DNA of 64,000 nt from Spongiibacter taiwanensis. Its GTDB lineage: Bacteria > Pseudomonadota > Gammaproteobacteria > Pseudomonadales > Spongiibacteraceae. Within the stretch, counting starts at the first letter, position 1. Every line of letters starts with the position of its first letter. The position numbers and the translations under genes are program-made. The notes beneath the pieces were generated by a model, which was given only the letters and a program-made list of their open reading frames with translations, was not told the origin of the DNA and ran no database searches. This document shows positions 1 to 7,274 of the stretch, piece by piece. The DNA lies in NCBI RefSeq assembly GCF_023702635.1, contig NZ_CP098455.1, positions 1,426,001 through 1,490,000 on the forward strand. The letters are read 5' to 3'.

Positions 1-1
1 C

Positions 2-94
2 GAACGCTTCATTGGCATTTTGCAGGAGCGATACGGTTTGGCCAAGGAAGATGCCAAAAAGCAATTTGAAGAGCTGAAGAAGAAAATTTCTTAA
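2..94 (+). CDS. CsbD-family stress protein (C-terminal end only)
   Basis: The reading frame that opens at the window edge ends at TAA 92-94 and gives 30 residues. They include the motif QERYGLAKEDAKKQFEEL, which matches the C-terminal half of CsbD-like proteins, small helical general-stress proteins of about 65 residues. The start and first half lie outside the window. Residue pattern and codon phase are clean up to the stop. A hairpin follows directly. The next gene encodes a BON-domain protein, another family often linked to envelope or osmotic stress, so the pair may be stress-induced together. The molecular function of CsbD is not established. Confidence 0.75.
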   Translation, partial: ERFIGILQERYGLAKEDAKKQFEELKKKIS

Positions 95-100
95 GCCCCA

Positions 101-124
101 AGCCCGGTAAGCTTTTACCGGGCT
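101..124 (+). terminator. Hairpin after the csbD-like gene
   Basis: A perfect 10-bp stem (101-110 with 115-124) with a 4-nt GCTT loop begins 6 bases after the stop codon. It is followed by ATATAC rather than a T-run, so it is a weak intrinsic terminator or a 3'-end stabilising hairpin. Confidence 0.55.
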
Positions 125-226
125 ATATACACCACACTGGCGTGCCTGTTTGAGCTTCTCAGCCAGGACCGCCGGCAGGAAAACTCGATTACGAAACAAC
201 AGTTCGAGCTTGAAAAGGAGTGCGAT

Positions 227-787
227 ATGAAACGTCAAAATCTGATTGGTACAGCCATTCTCACTGCGGCAATTTCCAGCACCGCTGTTCACGCTAACAC
301 CTGGCAGGGCAAGGCAAACGATGCTTGGCTGGACGGTAAAATCGAAACCGCCCTGATGCTAAATGGCGAGCTCAACAACTTTGAGATCGACACCGACGTC
401 AAGGCTGGCAAAGCTACCCTCAGCGGTACCGTACGCACTGAGATTGAAAAAGACTTGGCTGGCCAAATCGCTTCGAATGTTGAAGGCGTCAAGAAAGTCG
501 ATAACCAACTGGAGGTCGAAGCCGAGTATCAGAACGACCTGCAGAAAGTCGGTAACAACTTCGCCACAACGTGGAACGATTTAACTACCACGGCGGGATT
601 GAACATGAAGTTTGCTGCCAACGATGCCATTGAGGCCACCGCCATCGACGTTGACACCAAGCAGGGTGTGGTCACCCTCTCCGGCACGGTAAAGAGCGAA
701 GCAGCTCATGACTTGGCTATTGAGATGGCCAAAGGCTACGACAATGTCGTTGAGGTAGAGGACAAGCTGGTCGTCAGCGCACAGTAA
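227..787 (+). CDS. Periplasmic protein with two BON domains (OsmY-like)
   Basis: The 186-residue protein starts with a signal peptide (MKRQN start, hydrophobic core, cleavage near AVHA-N). Two BON domains follow, about residues 34-102 and 112-186. Each carries the typical pattern of VxLSGTV-type strand, EKDLAxxIA-type helix and GVxxVDNxL strand. BON domains bind phospholipid or envelope surfaces, and OsmY of E. coli has the same signal-BON-BON layout. The start is supported by AAAAGGAG about 7 bases upstream. A strong bidirectional terminator lies 67 bases downstream. The role is likely envelope maintenance under stress; the specific ligand is unknown. Confidence 0.85.
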   Translation: MKRQNLIGTAILTAAISSTAVHANTWQGKANDAWLDGKIETALMLNGELNNFEIDTDVKAGKATLSGTVRTEIEKDLAGQIASNVEGVKKVDNQLEVEAEYQNDLQKVGNNFATTWNDLTTTAGLNMKFAANDAIEATAIDVDTKQGVVTLSGTVKSEAAHDLAIEMAKGYDNVVEVEDKLVVSAQ

Positions 788-854
788 GTTTGTACCTGGG
801 CAAGGGACTGCCCACTTTACTACACCCAGCGACTTTTGCCGCTGAGTTCGAAAA

Positions 855-890
855 ACTAAAAAGCCGACGATTACTCGTCGGCTTTTTAGT
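855..890. terminator. Bidirectional intrinsic terminator
   Basis: A perfect 16-bp inverted repeat (855-870 with 875-890, loop TTAC) carries A-rich and T-rich arms, so it gives a GC stem followed by a T-run on both strands. It sits between the convergent BON gene (ends 787) and the Gly/Leu-rich gene (ends 950) and most likely ends both transcripts. Confidence 0.9.
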
Positions 891-949
891 TTGCGGGCCC
901 TGTTTTTACAACAGTTTAATGGGCCACATCTCCTAGCACCCCGCTTGGT

Positions 950-1786
950 TTAGAAGGGCAGCACCAACAGGCCAGTCAGGTCAGCGTCTGCACCGCCGCC
1001 CAGGGCAAGCAGCTCTGTCAGACCACCTGCACCGCCACCAAAACCACCAAAATTACCTGTGAGAATGTCGTCTAGTGTCGGGGGAGCACCGTTTCCAAGC
1101 GGCAAACCCTGTGTCCCAAGGGCGCTAAACACAACGGGCAGGTACAGCTGGGCGGGATTCCGCGTGAGAACTGGAAGGCCAATGGGAAGCGTATAATCAG
1201 TCGCCAGCCCCTCTAGACCGGATACCAAGCCCTCTGGGGTCAGGAAGGCCGCCAAGTCGATACCGATCAGGGGAATCTCTGGAATCCCGCCACCGCCGAG
1301 AATATCGCCAAAGGTATCAAGCCCCAATACGCCCAAGGCATCGAGACCTCCGGAGAACAAACCGGTGGCATAGGGTGGCAATTCAAGGCCAACTAGACCG
1401 GTAAGATCCTCTACCGGGAGCTGATCAAGACCTCCCAAGCCGCCGCCCAAGGACAACACGGAGCCGAAATCACCCAACCCACCCAGGTCACCGAAGTCGC
1501 CGATGGCAAGCAGGTCTAAGCCGCCTAGCGCGTCGAGTGACAGAATATCCAGGCCACCCAAACCACCAAGGTCACCGAAGTCACCAATGGCCAGGAGGTC
1601 CAGACCGCCAAACGAGTCGAGTGACAGGATATCCAGACCACCGAGAGAAGCCAGATCGAAACTGGTGAGGCCACCCAGAGCGTCTGTTGGTAAGCCGGGA
1701 ATCTGGGCGTTAACGCTGCCCGCGGCGGTAAAGGCGACTGCAAAAGCAGAACCCATCAACGTTTTCTTTACCAAATTGTTATTCAT
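950..1786 (-). CDS. Secreted Gly/Leu/Asp-repeat protein A
   Basis: This 278-residue protein has no recognised domain. A signal peptide covers residues 1-27 (ends SVNA-Q). The body is extremely rich in Gly, Leu and Asp and nearly free of Lys and Arg. It contains two 28-residue repeats (about residues 49-76 and 77-104) built on GGLDILSLD and GGLDLLAIGDFGDLGG units. The C-terminal part holds an NPAQL motif also found as NPAGL in the related protein at 10064-10810. The start at 1786 is chosen because AGAGG lies about 8 bases upstream; an upstream in-frame start would add 10 residues ahead of the signal peptide. It follows a TonB receptor and a beta-barrel gene on the same strand and ends at a strong terminator. 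The function is unknown. A surface or extracellular structural or lipid-contacting role is only a guess. Confidence 0.8.
   Translation of the reverse strand: MNNNLVKKTLMGSAFAVAFTAAGSVNAQIPGLPTDALGGLTSFDLASLGGLDILSLDSFGGLDLLAIGDFGDLGGLGGLDILSLDALGGLDLLAIGDFGDLGGLGDFGSVLSLGGGLGGLDQLPVEDLTGLVGLELPPYATGLFSGGLDALGVLGLDTFGDILGGGGIPEIPLIGIDLAAFLTPEGLVSGLEGLATDYTLPIGLPVLTRNPAQLYLPVVFSALGTQGLPLGNGAPPTLDDILTGNFGGFGGGAGGLTELLALGGGADADLTGLLVLPF
1475..1642 (-). repeat. Tandem 84-bp coding repeat (two units)
   Basis: Units at 1559-1642 and 1475-1558 each encode a 28-residue Gly/Leu/Asp block inside protein A. At protein level they differ at two adjacent positions (SF versus AL after LSLD). At DNA level they differ mostly at third positions, so the duplication is not brand new. 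Confidence 0.85.
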
Positions 1787-1938
1787 ACTAGAACCTCTAA
1801 TTTGCGTGACAGCCAATCTCGAAGTGCACGCAGCTAATTTACAGTGTTATTTCCATGCAACACAAGTCAAAAGAGTAGACTTGGTTCACATACCTAACAA
1901 ACCGCGACTTACCCCCCCCAGACGGGAGGGGGTAACAA

Positions 1939-2709
1939 TCACAGAGGAAACCGTACGCCGATGTTGAATTGCACTTCCTTCAAGGTACCCGGTGCGCGGA
2001 TATCCTCTTCAAAGTCATTCTCGCGCTCCAGGAAGCGATCACCGACCAGGTAAACCGCTTCCGCTCGAATACCCAGAGAGGTTTCTCCGAATTCGATGGG
2101 CAACACGTAGCCAACACCACCACCATAATTGGCAGTCAAGAAGTCATCATCGCCATCAGGAATCGGGTCATCACTGCGCTCGATCGGGTATTCAACGTAG
2201 CGAGTCACACCGAGCGCGAGTTTCAAGTAAAGATTTGACTCTTCAAAGGGGTAGAACAAAGTATTGAACTGAGCGCTCTGTTTTTGAACGTCTGCCTCGC
2301 CATCCTTCGAATAACCAAAACCAACCTCAAAACCATACCAGCCTTTGCGACGGAAACCCGCCAAGACGCTAATCCCATTTGCCTGATCGAGCACCGGGTC
2401 GTAGGTTTTGGTCGACCCGCCACCGAGCAGACCGCCGCCGGTGGTTACCGTTTGAACATCATCATCCTGACTGAACTCAGTGTTGAACATGACATCAATG
2501 TAGCTATCAAAAGTAGTGGAACCAGTAGTGCTTCCACCACTGCTACCGCCAGACGCCGGGGCACCGCCATCGCCATACTGAGCGTGAGCTGCTCCGGAGG
2601 CCAACATCAAAGTACAGGCCACAGGCATAAGAAACTTATTGATTGAACTAGTCACGGACTTTACCCCTCGAAACGTTGTATTTTGAGTATGAGCATTCTG
2701 TTTATTCAT
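1939..2709 (-). CDS. Small outer-membrane beta-barrel protein
   Basis: The 256-residue product has a long N-region, a hydrophobic signal segment ending near AHA-Q (about residue 43), and then a low-complexity Gly/Ser/Thr stretch. The rest consists of alternating amphipathic strands typical of an 8-stranded OmpA/OmpW-like barrel. It ends FNIGVRFPL, so it has an aromatic-rich last strand though not a terminal Phe. The start at 2709 has GAGGTGAG immediately upstream, inside the 8-base gap to the stop of the TonB receptor, so the two genes are surely co-transcribed and probably translationally linked. The Gly-rich gene lies 152 bases downstream. The ligand is unknown. The context suggests a helper in the same outer-membrane process as the receptor. 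Confidence 0.75.
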   Translation of the reverse strand: MNKQNAHTQNTTFRGVKSVTSSINKFLMPVACTLMLASGAAHAQYGDGGAPASGGSSGGSTTGSTTFDSYIDVMFNTEFSQDDDVQTVTTGGGLLGGGSTKTYDPVLDQANGISVLAGFRRKGWYGFEVGFGYSKDGEADVQKQSAQFNTLFYPFEESNLYLKLALGVTRYVEYPIERSDDPIPDGDDDFLTANYGGGVGYVLPIEFGETSLGIRAEAVYLVGDRFLERENDFEEDIRAPGTLKEVQFNIGVRFPL

Positions 2710-2717
2710 GACTCACC

Positions 2718-5093
2718 TCAGAACTCGTAATCAACTTTCAGGCCGATGGTGCGACGAGCACCAAGCGACGCCAAGGCACCAAAGTCAAGTTTCAACATAC
2801 CGGCAGTGTAGAACTCGTCCTTAAGGTTCTGCCCTGACAGGGTGACCCGCAAGTTTGAGTCTTCCAGCAAATAGCTCAGGTGGGCACCCCAGAGGTCGTA
2901 CTTGGGCTGCGAGAACCGTGGGTCATTCGTCGCTGCGTAGAAGAAGCCGTCATTGTAGTAGTAGCTAACGGTTGCCTCCAGCGGACCACCAGGAACAAAC
3001 CAGGTGTTAGACAGCGATGCCGAGCCGCTGAATTCGGGCGTACGGGTGACGCGGTTGCCGGTGAAGTCGTTGTTCTGAGTAAATACACCGGTCTCAGGAT
3101 CGTGACCCGCACCGTCAATGTACTCGGTATAGACTGCATCGAGGAAGGTACCATTGATGGTGCCGACCAGATTACCGAAGATGCTTGGGAAGATATCAGC
3201 TTTAATATCGAACTCCCAACCATCAGACTCAGAGTTACCTGCACTATCCAGTGACAAAGCACCACCGTTAGTCAACGAGATAGACTGAGACTGAAGGTTT
3301 TGAAGTTCGTAGCGGAAGGCAGCAAGATTGACCTGTACGGTGTCATCAAACAGCGTTGTTTTGATACCAACCTCATATGCGGTTGTTTCTTCAGCAGGTA
3401 CATAAGCAGGGTTCAAATAGAACGCAAATGCGTTGTACGCGTGCGCTTTAATCGCCTCTTGATACGACGCGTATATCAACGTGCCATCTTCAAACGGTGT
3501 AAAGTCAAAAGAAACCTTAGGGGTAAACGCTTTGGTACGGTCACCCAGTGGGTAGGGCTCGTTGTTTTCATCCCGCGCCTGCTTCCAATCAAACAGCAAG
3601 ACTTCATCGCCATTTAATACCCGTGCGCTGGTTCTGGATTCTGCGACACCAACATACTCATCCTGATAACGGCCACCCAGTGTCACCGCCATCCACTCAG
3701 TCACCTGCGCGGTAGCTTGCATGAACACCGACCAAGACTCACCTTCAACCATACCGACGTTAGACAAGGCGTAAACCGGGGTTTTAACGCCACTCAGTAC
3801 GTCGCTAAGCACCGGGCTGAGAGTATCTACCAAATCTCCTAGCAAGCCACCAGGGTTACCCAGGGCTCCGTCAAGGTTGGTCAAATCTGCACCACCCACG
3901 GTGAGCTCTACAGGGTCAAAGCCTTGCTCCTTTTTGAAATAGAAAGCGCCTGCGGTCAACGTCAGCCAATCCGAAAAGGGAGTACCCTCGTTGGACAGCA
4001 ACTGAATTTCCGCCTCATCTATATCGGCTTCGTGACGGTGTACGATAAATGACGCGCCGGGGAATTCGGTGCCGTCGTAATCGTAGTTGTAGGGGTTACT
4101 GTGTGCCTGATGGCTCGCCAGAAATTTGACATCCAACTTGTCAAAATACATTTCAGTCTGGCTGGAAATAACGAAAGATTGCAAGTGACCGTAGATTGGC
4201 AGGTCCGGGTGTACTTCATAGTTCCGTCCGCGCTCACCGTCAACACCAACCGCGGTGCCCAGCGGAGTTGGATCTATATTGGAGGCCAATGTTGAGGTGC
4301 CGTCCCGTTTTGCACCCTGAATGGTAACGCGCTGATCAAGCCACTCATTAGGCTGCCATCGTAACATGGCGCGACCACTGAACAGCTTATCTGCCGGTAC
4401 AGGTTTGCCAGCGATGGTGCTGTCATCGCTATAAACCTTGTCATCCTGGTTGAACGCACCTGCGAAATTGATTGCAATCGTGTCAGTCAACGGCACGTTG
4501 ACGAACATGCCCACTTCATACGTATCGCGATCCTCTGCCTTGGTCGTTGCTACTGACAGCTCCGTCCAGGTGTCTTCAAAGTCAGGCTTTTTGAGAATAA
4601 CGTTAATTGCACCGCCCACGGCATTACGGCCGAACAGCGTACCTTGCGGCCCTTTCAGTACCTCCACCCGCTCAGTACCTTTCAGATTCTGAGCAACCGA
4701 GGGCGCGAACGGGTAATAAACACCGTCAATATAGGTCGCCACACTGGGGTCAGAAGTCAACCAGGCCTCAGAGCCGATACCGCGCATGAAGACACTGGTA
4801 AAGTCGCCCGCCTGGGTGCCCATATCAAGCCCCGGGGTGACTTTCATCAAGTCGGTGGTATTTTGAACGCCCAAAGCCTCAAGTTGATCCGGGCTGAAGG
4901 CTTGAATCGAAATCGGAACATCGTTCGCGTTCTCTTCCCGTTTCTGGGCCGTTACGACGACCTCTTCTAGCGCCCGGGAAGTACGCCGTGGCTTTTCATC
5001 GGTTTGGGCCAGTGCCTGCCCTGCTGGCACAGCCAACAAAATGGACTGCACGGCCACAGCGAATCCAAGCGGTTTTAACTGAAACATCTTCAT
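2718..5093 (-). CDS. TonB-dependent outer-membrane receptor 1
   Basis: The 791-residue protein has a signal peptide (to about residue 29, GQALA-Q), a TonB-box-like EEVVVTA near residues 43-49, a plug domain with VEVLKGPQGTLFGRNAVGGAINV around residues 145-168, and a 22-strand barrel ending in an aromatic (VDYEF). This subclass has no siderophore-specific hallmark. In marine and hydrocarbon-degrading gammaproteobacteria, related receptors commonly serve organic substrates. It is the first gene of an apparent unit with the beta-barrel gene 8 bases downstream and Gly-rich protein A. Energy would come from TonB-ExbBD encoded elsewhere. The substrate is not deducible from sequence. The start follows GGGTGA about 10 bases upstream. 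Confidence 0.92.
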   Translation of the reverse strand: MKMFQLKPLGFAVAVQSILLAVPAGQALAQTDEKPRRTSRALEEVVVTAQKREENANDVPISIQAFSPDQLEALGVQNTTDLMKVTPGLDMGTQAGDFTSVFMRGIGSEAWLTSDPSVATYIDGVYYPFAPSVAQNLKGTERVEVLKGPQGTLFGRNAVGGAINVILKKPDFEDTWTELSVATTKAEDRDTYEVGMFVNVPLTDTIAINFAGAFNQDDKVYSDDSTIAGKPVPADKLFSGRAMLRWQPNEWLDQRVTIQGAKRDGTSTLASNIDPTPLGTAVGVDGERGRNYEVHPDLPIYGHLQSFVISSQTEMYFDKLDVKFLASHQAHSNPYNYDYDGTEFPGASFIVHRHEADIDEAEIQLLSNEGTPFSDWLTLTAGAFYFKKEQGFDPVELTVGGADLTNLDGALGNPGGLLGDLVDTLSPVLSDVLSGVKTPVYALSNVGMVEGESWSVFMQATAQVTEWMAVTLGGRYQDEYVGVAESRTSARVLNGDEVLLFDWKQARDENNEPYPLGDRTKAFTPKVSFDFTPFEDGTLIYASYQEAIKAHAYNAFAFYLNPAYVPAEETTAYEVGIKTTLFDDTVQVNLAAFRYELQNLQSQSISLTNGGALSLDSAGNSESDGWEFDIKADIFPSIFGNLVGTINGTFLDAVYTEYIDGAGHDPETGVFTQNNDFTGNRVTRTPEFSGSASLSNTWFVPGGPLEATVSYYYNDGFFYAATNDPRFSQPKYDLWGAHLSYLLEDSNLRVTLSGQNLKDEFYTAGMLKLDFGALASLGARRTIGLKVDYEF

Positions 5094-6142
5094 CGTTCAT
5101 TCACCCATTTCGCCTGCACCGAGGTGCGAGTTCTTATTTGACTGCCGAACCTGACGACCCAAGAGCCTCGTAGTACGACCATCCGCGTTAGGGAGTTGAG
5201 TGCAGGAAAGTGCGACTAACCCGCCTGCAAAGACTGTCACTAAATGTCGAGTACACAAATCAAAGCAGCGATATCTTTAGGCGGCACCAATAGAACGCAG
5301 ATTCTGCGGTGCCATATCAGCCTCTCTGAACCGGGAACTACGAACCAGCCTGAATACCGAGCCCACTCCCAGAGGATATGCGCTTAGCAAACGAACTGTA
5401 GACCTACCTTGTCAACTCACCCCAACTATTACTTATGTTATTTTCGAGCCCAGCAACCACAAGTTGAATTGGGCTCAATGACGATGATAACTATATTGAA
5501 ATTCTTGTCAACAACCATAGGTCACAAATTGGTCGAAATTGTGTTTCAGGACAATAATTTTAACGCCGCTCCCACGCCGAGGTAGAAACGCAGCAGCATT
5601 GCCAAAAAACTCGGCGTCATTATTTTTTTATAAACAAAATCAACAAATTAAATTATTCTCTACACACTGCTCCGCACCTGACCCATATCGTTGTTTAATT
5701 CCATACCCAGCACACCAGCCCTTTCACAGACGAATCCAGAACACCTCCTATATTGATTGCTTTTTCAATATAGCTTGACAGATTCTCACCTCCGCCCCAC
5801 AATTTCACTAGCAATCTAGAGAGACTCATAGTAGAGTTCTTATAATTGACCAAAAACACAATAAAGAGAAAAAAAGAAGGCAGCTAGTAGCTTCGCCATT
5901 GCTCCGGCCGCGCCGAGCTCACCGGTACTGCGCGACCAGAAATGGACATAAGCACGCAACAAATACAGTATTTCACAGTACCACCCTGAAAGGATGGCGG
6001 CTTTTGCAACTATCCTTTCTCCAGAGCTTGGGGGCGCTATTTGCGCCCCCTTTTTTTCTTATCGCCCGAGAGACAATTTCATCAGAGCCAGACCTAAGCC
6101 GAGGCCAACCTCTTTGCTTCCTCCGCAACACGCCTCGCCCGC
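5094..6142. other. 1-kb intergenic region with an orphan plus-strand terminator
   Basis: The left part (5094-5500) must hold the promoter of receptor 1 on the minus strand. The middle (5500-5880) is AT-rich. Short open frames here have no ribosome site or protein-like composition and are not called. The right end holds a two-hairpin structure followed by a T-run, which is described separately as a candidate small RNA. Confidence 0.6.
5989..6057 (+). ncRNA. Candidate small RNA 3' end with intrinsic terminator
   Basis: An 8-bp stem (5989-5996 with 6012-6019) is followed 10 bases later by a strong GC hairpin (6030-6037 with 6043-6050) and seven Ts (6051-6057). No plus-strand protein gene ends here: the nearest upstream plus-strand gene ends at 787, and the genes on both sides are on the minus strand. 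The T-run is on the wrong side to stop either of them. The 5' end is not defined. A small RNA with its promoter in 5800-5980 would explain the structure. Confidence 0.4.
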
Positions 6143-6976
6143 TTAGTAGCGGGCTTGAACCCAATTCATAACTGATTCGATCACCGACCCGCGCTCACTC
6201 GGCGACTCATTCAGTATTTCGTGGTACAGACCGGGGAAAACCTGTAGTTGTTTATCGTCAGAGCCAACAGCATTAAAAAAGCGCTCACTGGATGCGGCTG
6301 GCACCAACTTATCTGCCCCGCCATGCAGCACCAGTAGCGGGAGTGAGATCTCGTAAAATCGCGCCTTCAGCGATTTACAGGCACTGACAATTTCCGAAAT
6401 CGTTCTGAGAGGAACCTTGCCACTCAAGTTCAGGGGGTCAAGTCGAAAATCCGTGATCGTCTCGGCATAGCGACTAACCAGCTTTGGTGCCATGCGGAAG
6501 GTTGGCAGCTTCGGCATCACCGACGACACTAACCCACCCAGTCGCTGCACCGCCTGGGGCACCACGTCAGCATCCAGTGCCGCACCGGAAAGCACCAACC
6601 CGGCAAACGCTTCATCTTTCGCGAGCACAGTAGCAACGGCAACCGCCCCACCCATGCTGTGACCAAAAAGTACGAGCGGCAATTCTGGATGGGCGGCGCG
6701 AATCTGCGCCGCGAGCGCCGTCACATCCTCAACCAAATAGTTGAAGCGCTCAATCGCCCCTCTATCGCCATAAGAGTGCCCATGCCCCCGATGGTCGATC
6801 GCGTATACCTGATAGCCAGCCGTAACCAAACGTTCGGCCAAGGGCCTATACCGGCTACCGTGCTCTCCCAAACCATGACTTATCAGAACTACGGCCCTTG
6901 GTCGTGGACACTGCCAAGCCTGCCAATATATTTTGCGTCCCAATGCCCCTGGAAAATAACCATTCTGCTGAACCAA
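6143..6976 (-). CDS. Alpha/beta hydrolase, monoacylglycerol-lipase-like
   Basis: The 277-residue protein fits the serine-aminopeptidase S33/Hydrolase_4 family, to which monoacylglycerol lipases and lysophospholipases belong. Visible motifs are SHGLGEHGSRY (oxyanion-side HG), DHRGHGHSYG, the nucleophile elbow GHSMGG (Ser about 112), the LVLHGGADKLVP segment with the acid Asp, and the late YHEILNE His. No signal peptide is present, so it is cytoplasmic. The start is TTG at 6976 with AAGGAG about 8 bases upstream; no in-frame ATG fits near it. It probably releases glycerol or fatty acids from glycerides and lies between two TonB-receptor clusters, but co-transcription with either is not evident. 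Confidence 0.85.
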   Translation of the reverse strand: MVQQNGYFPGALGRKIYWQAWQCPRPRAVVLISHGLGEHGSRYRPLAERLVTAGYQVYAIDHRGHGHSYGDRGAIERFNYLVEDVTALAAQIRAAHPELPLVLFGHSMGGAVAVATVLAKDEAFAGLVLSGAALDADVVPQAVQRLGGLVSSVMPKLPTFRMAPKLVSRYAETITDFRLDPLNLSGKVPLRTISEIVSACKSLKARFYEISLPLLVLHGGADKLVPAASSERFFNAVGSDDKQLQVFPGLYHEILNESPSERGSVIESVMNWVQARY

Positions 6977-7192
6977 ACGTCGCTCTCCTTCTCGTCAGTA
7001 TCTTCACTCGCACTCGGCGCTAGCGATTCAGCACAAAAAGATACCACCATCCGCGCCGACAGAGGCTGATTTATCCGTAATATCGGCTCAATTTTCAGCA
7101 ACGGGCGTCGGAATACGAATCGCTAAGAGGAAATTACATCAACCGCCAACCGGGAGAGGGGTACAGCGAGTCGTAAGCATCATATGCTCGAC

Positions 7193-7221
7193 AAAAAAAA
7201 GCCGCCTCGCGAGGAGGCGGC
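7193..7221 (-). terminator. Intrinsic terminator of receptor 2
   Basis: On the minus strand an 8-bp GC stem (7214-7221 with 7201-7208, loop 7209-7213) is followed by eight Ts (complement of the A-run 7193-7200). It lies 53 bases after the stop of the receptor gene ending at 7275. Confidence 0.92.
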
Positions 7222-7274
7222 TTCTTAAACCAATGGCTTCATCTTGCAAAGATGAAGCCAAGCGCATTTACCGA

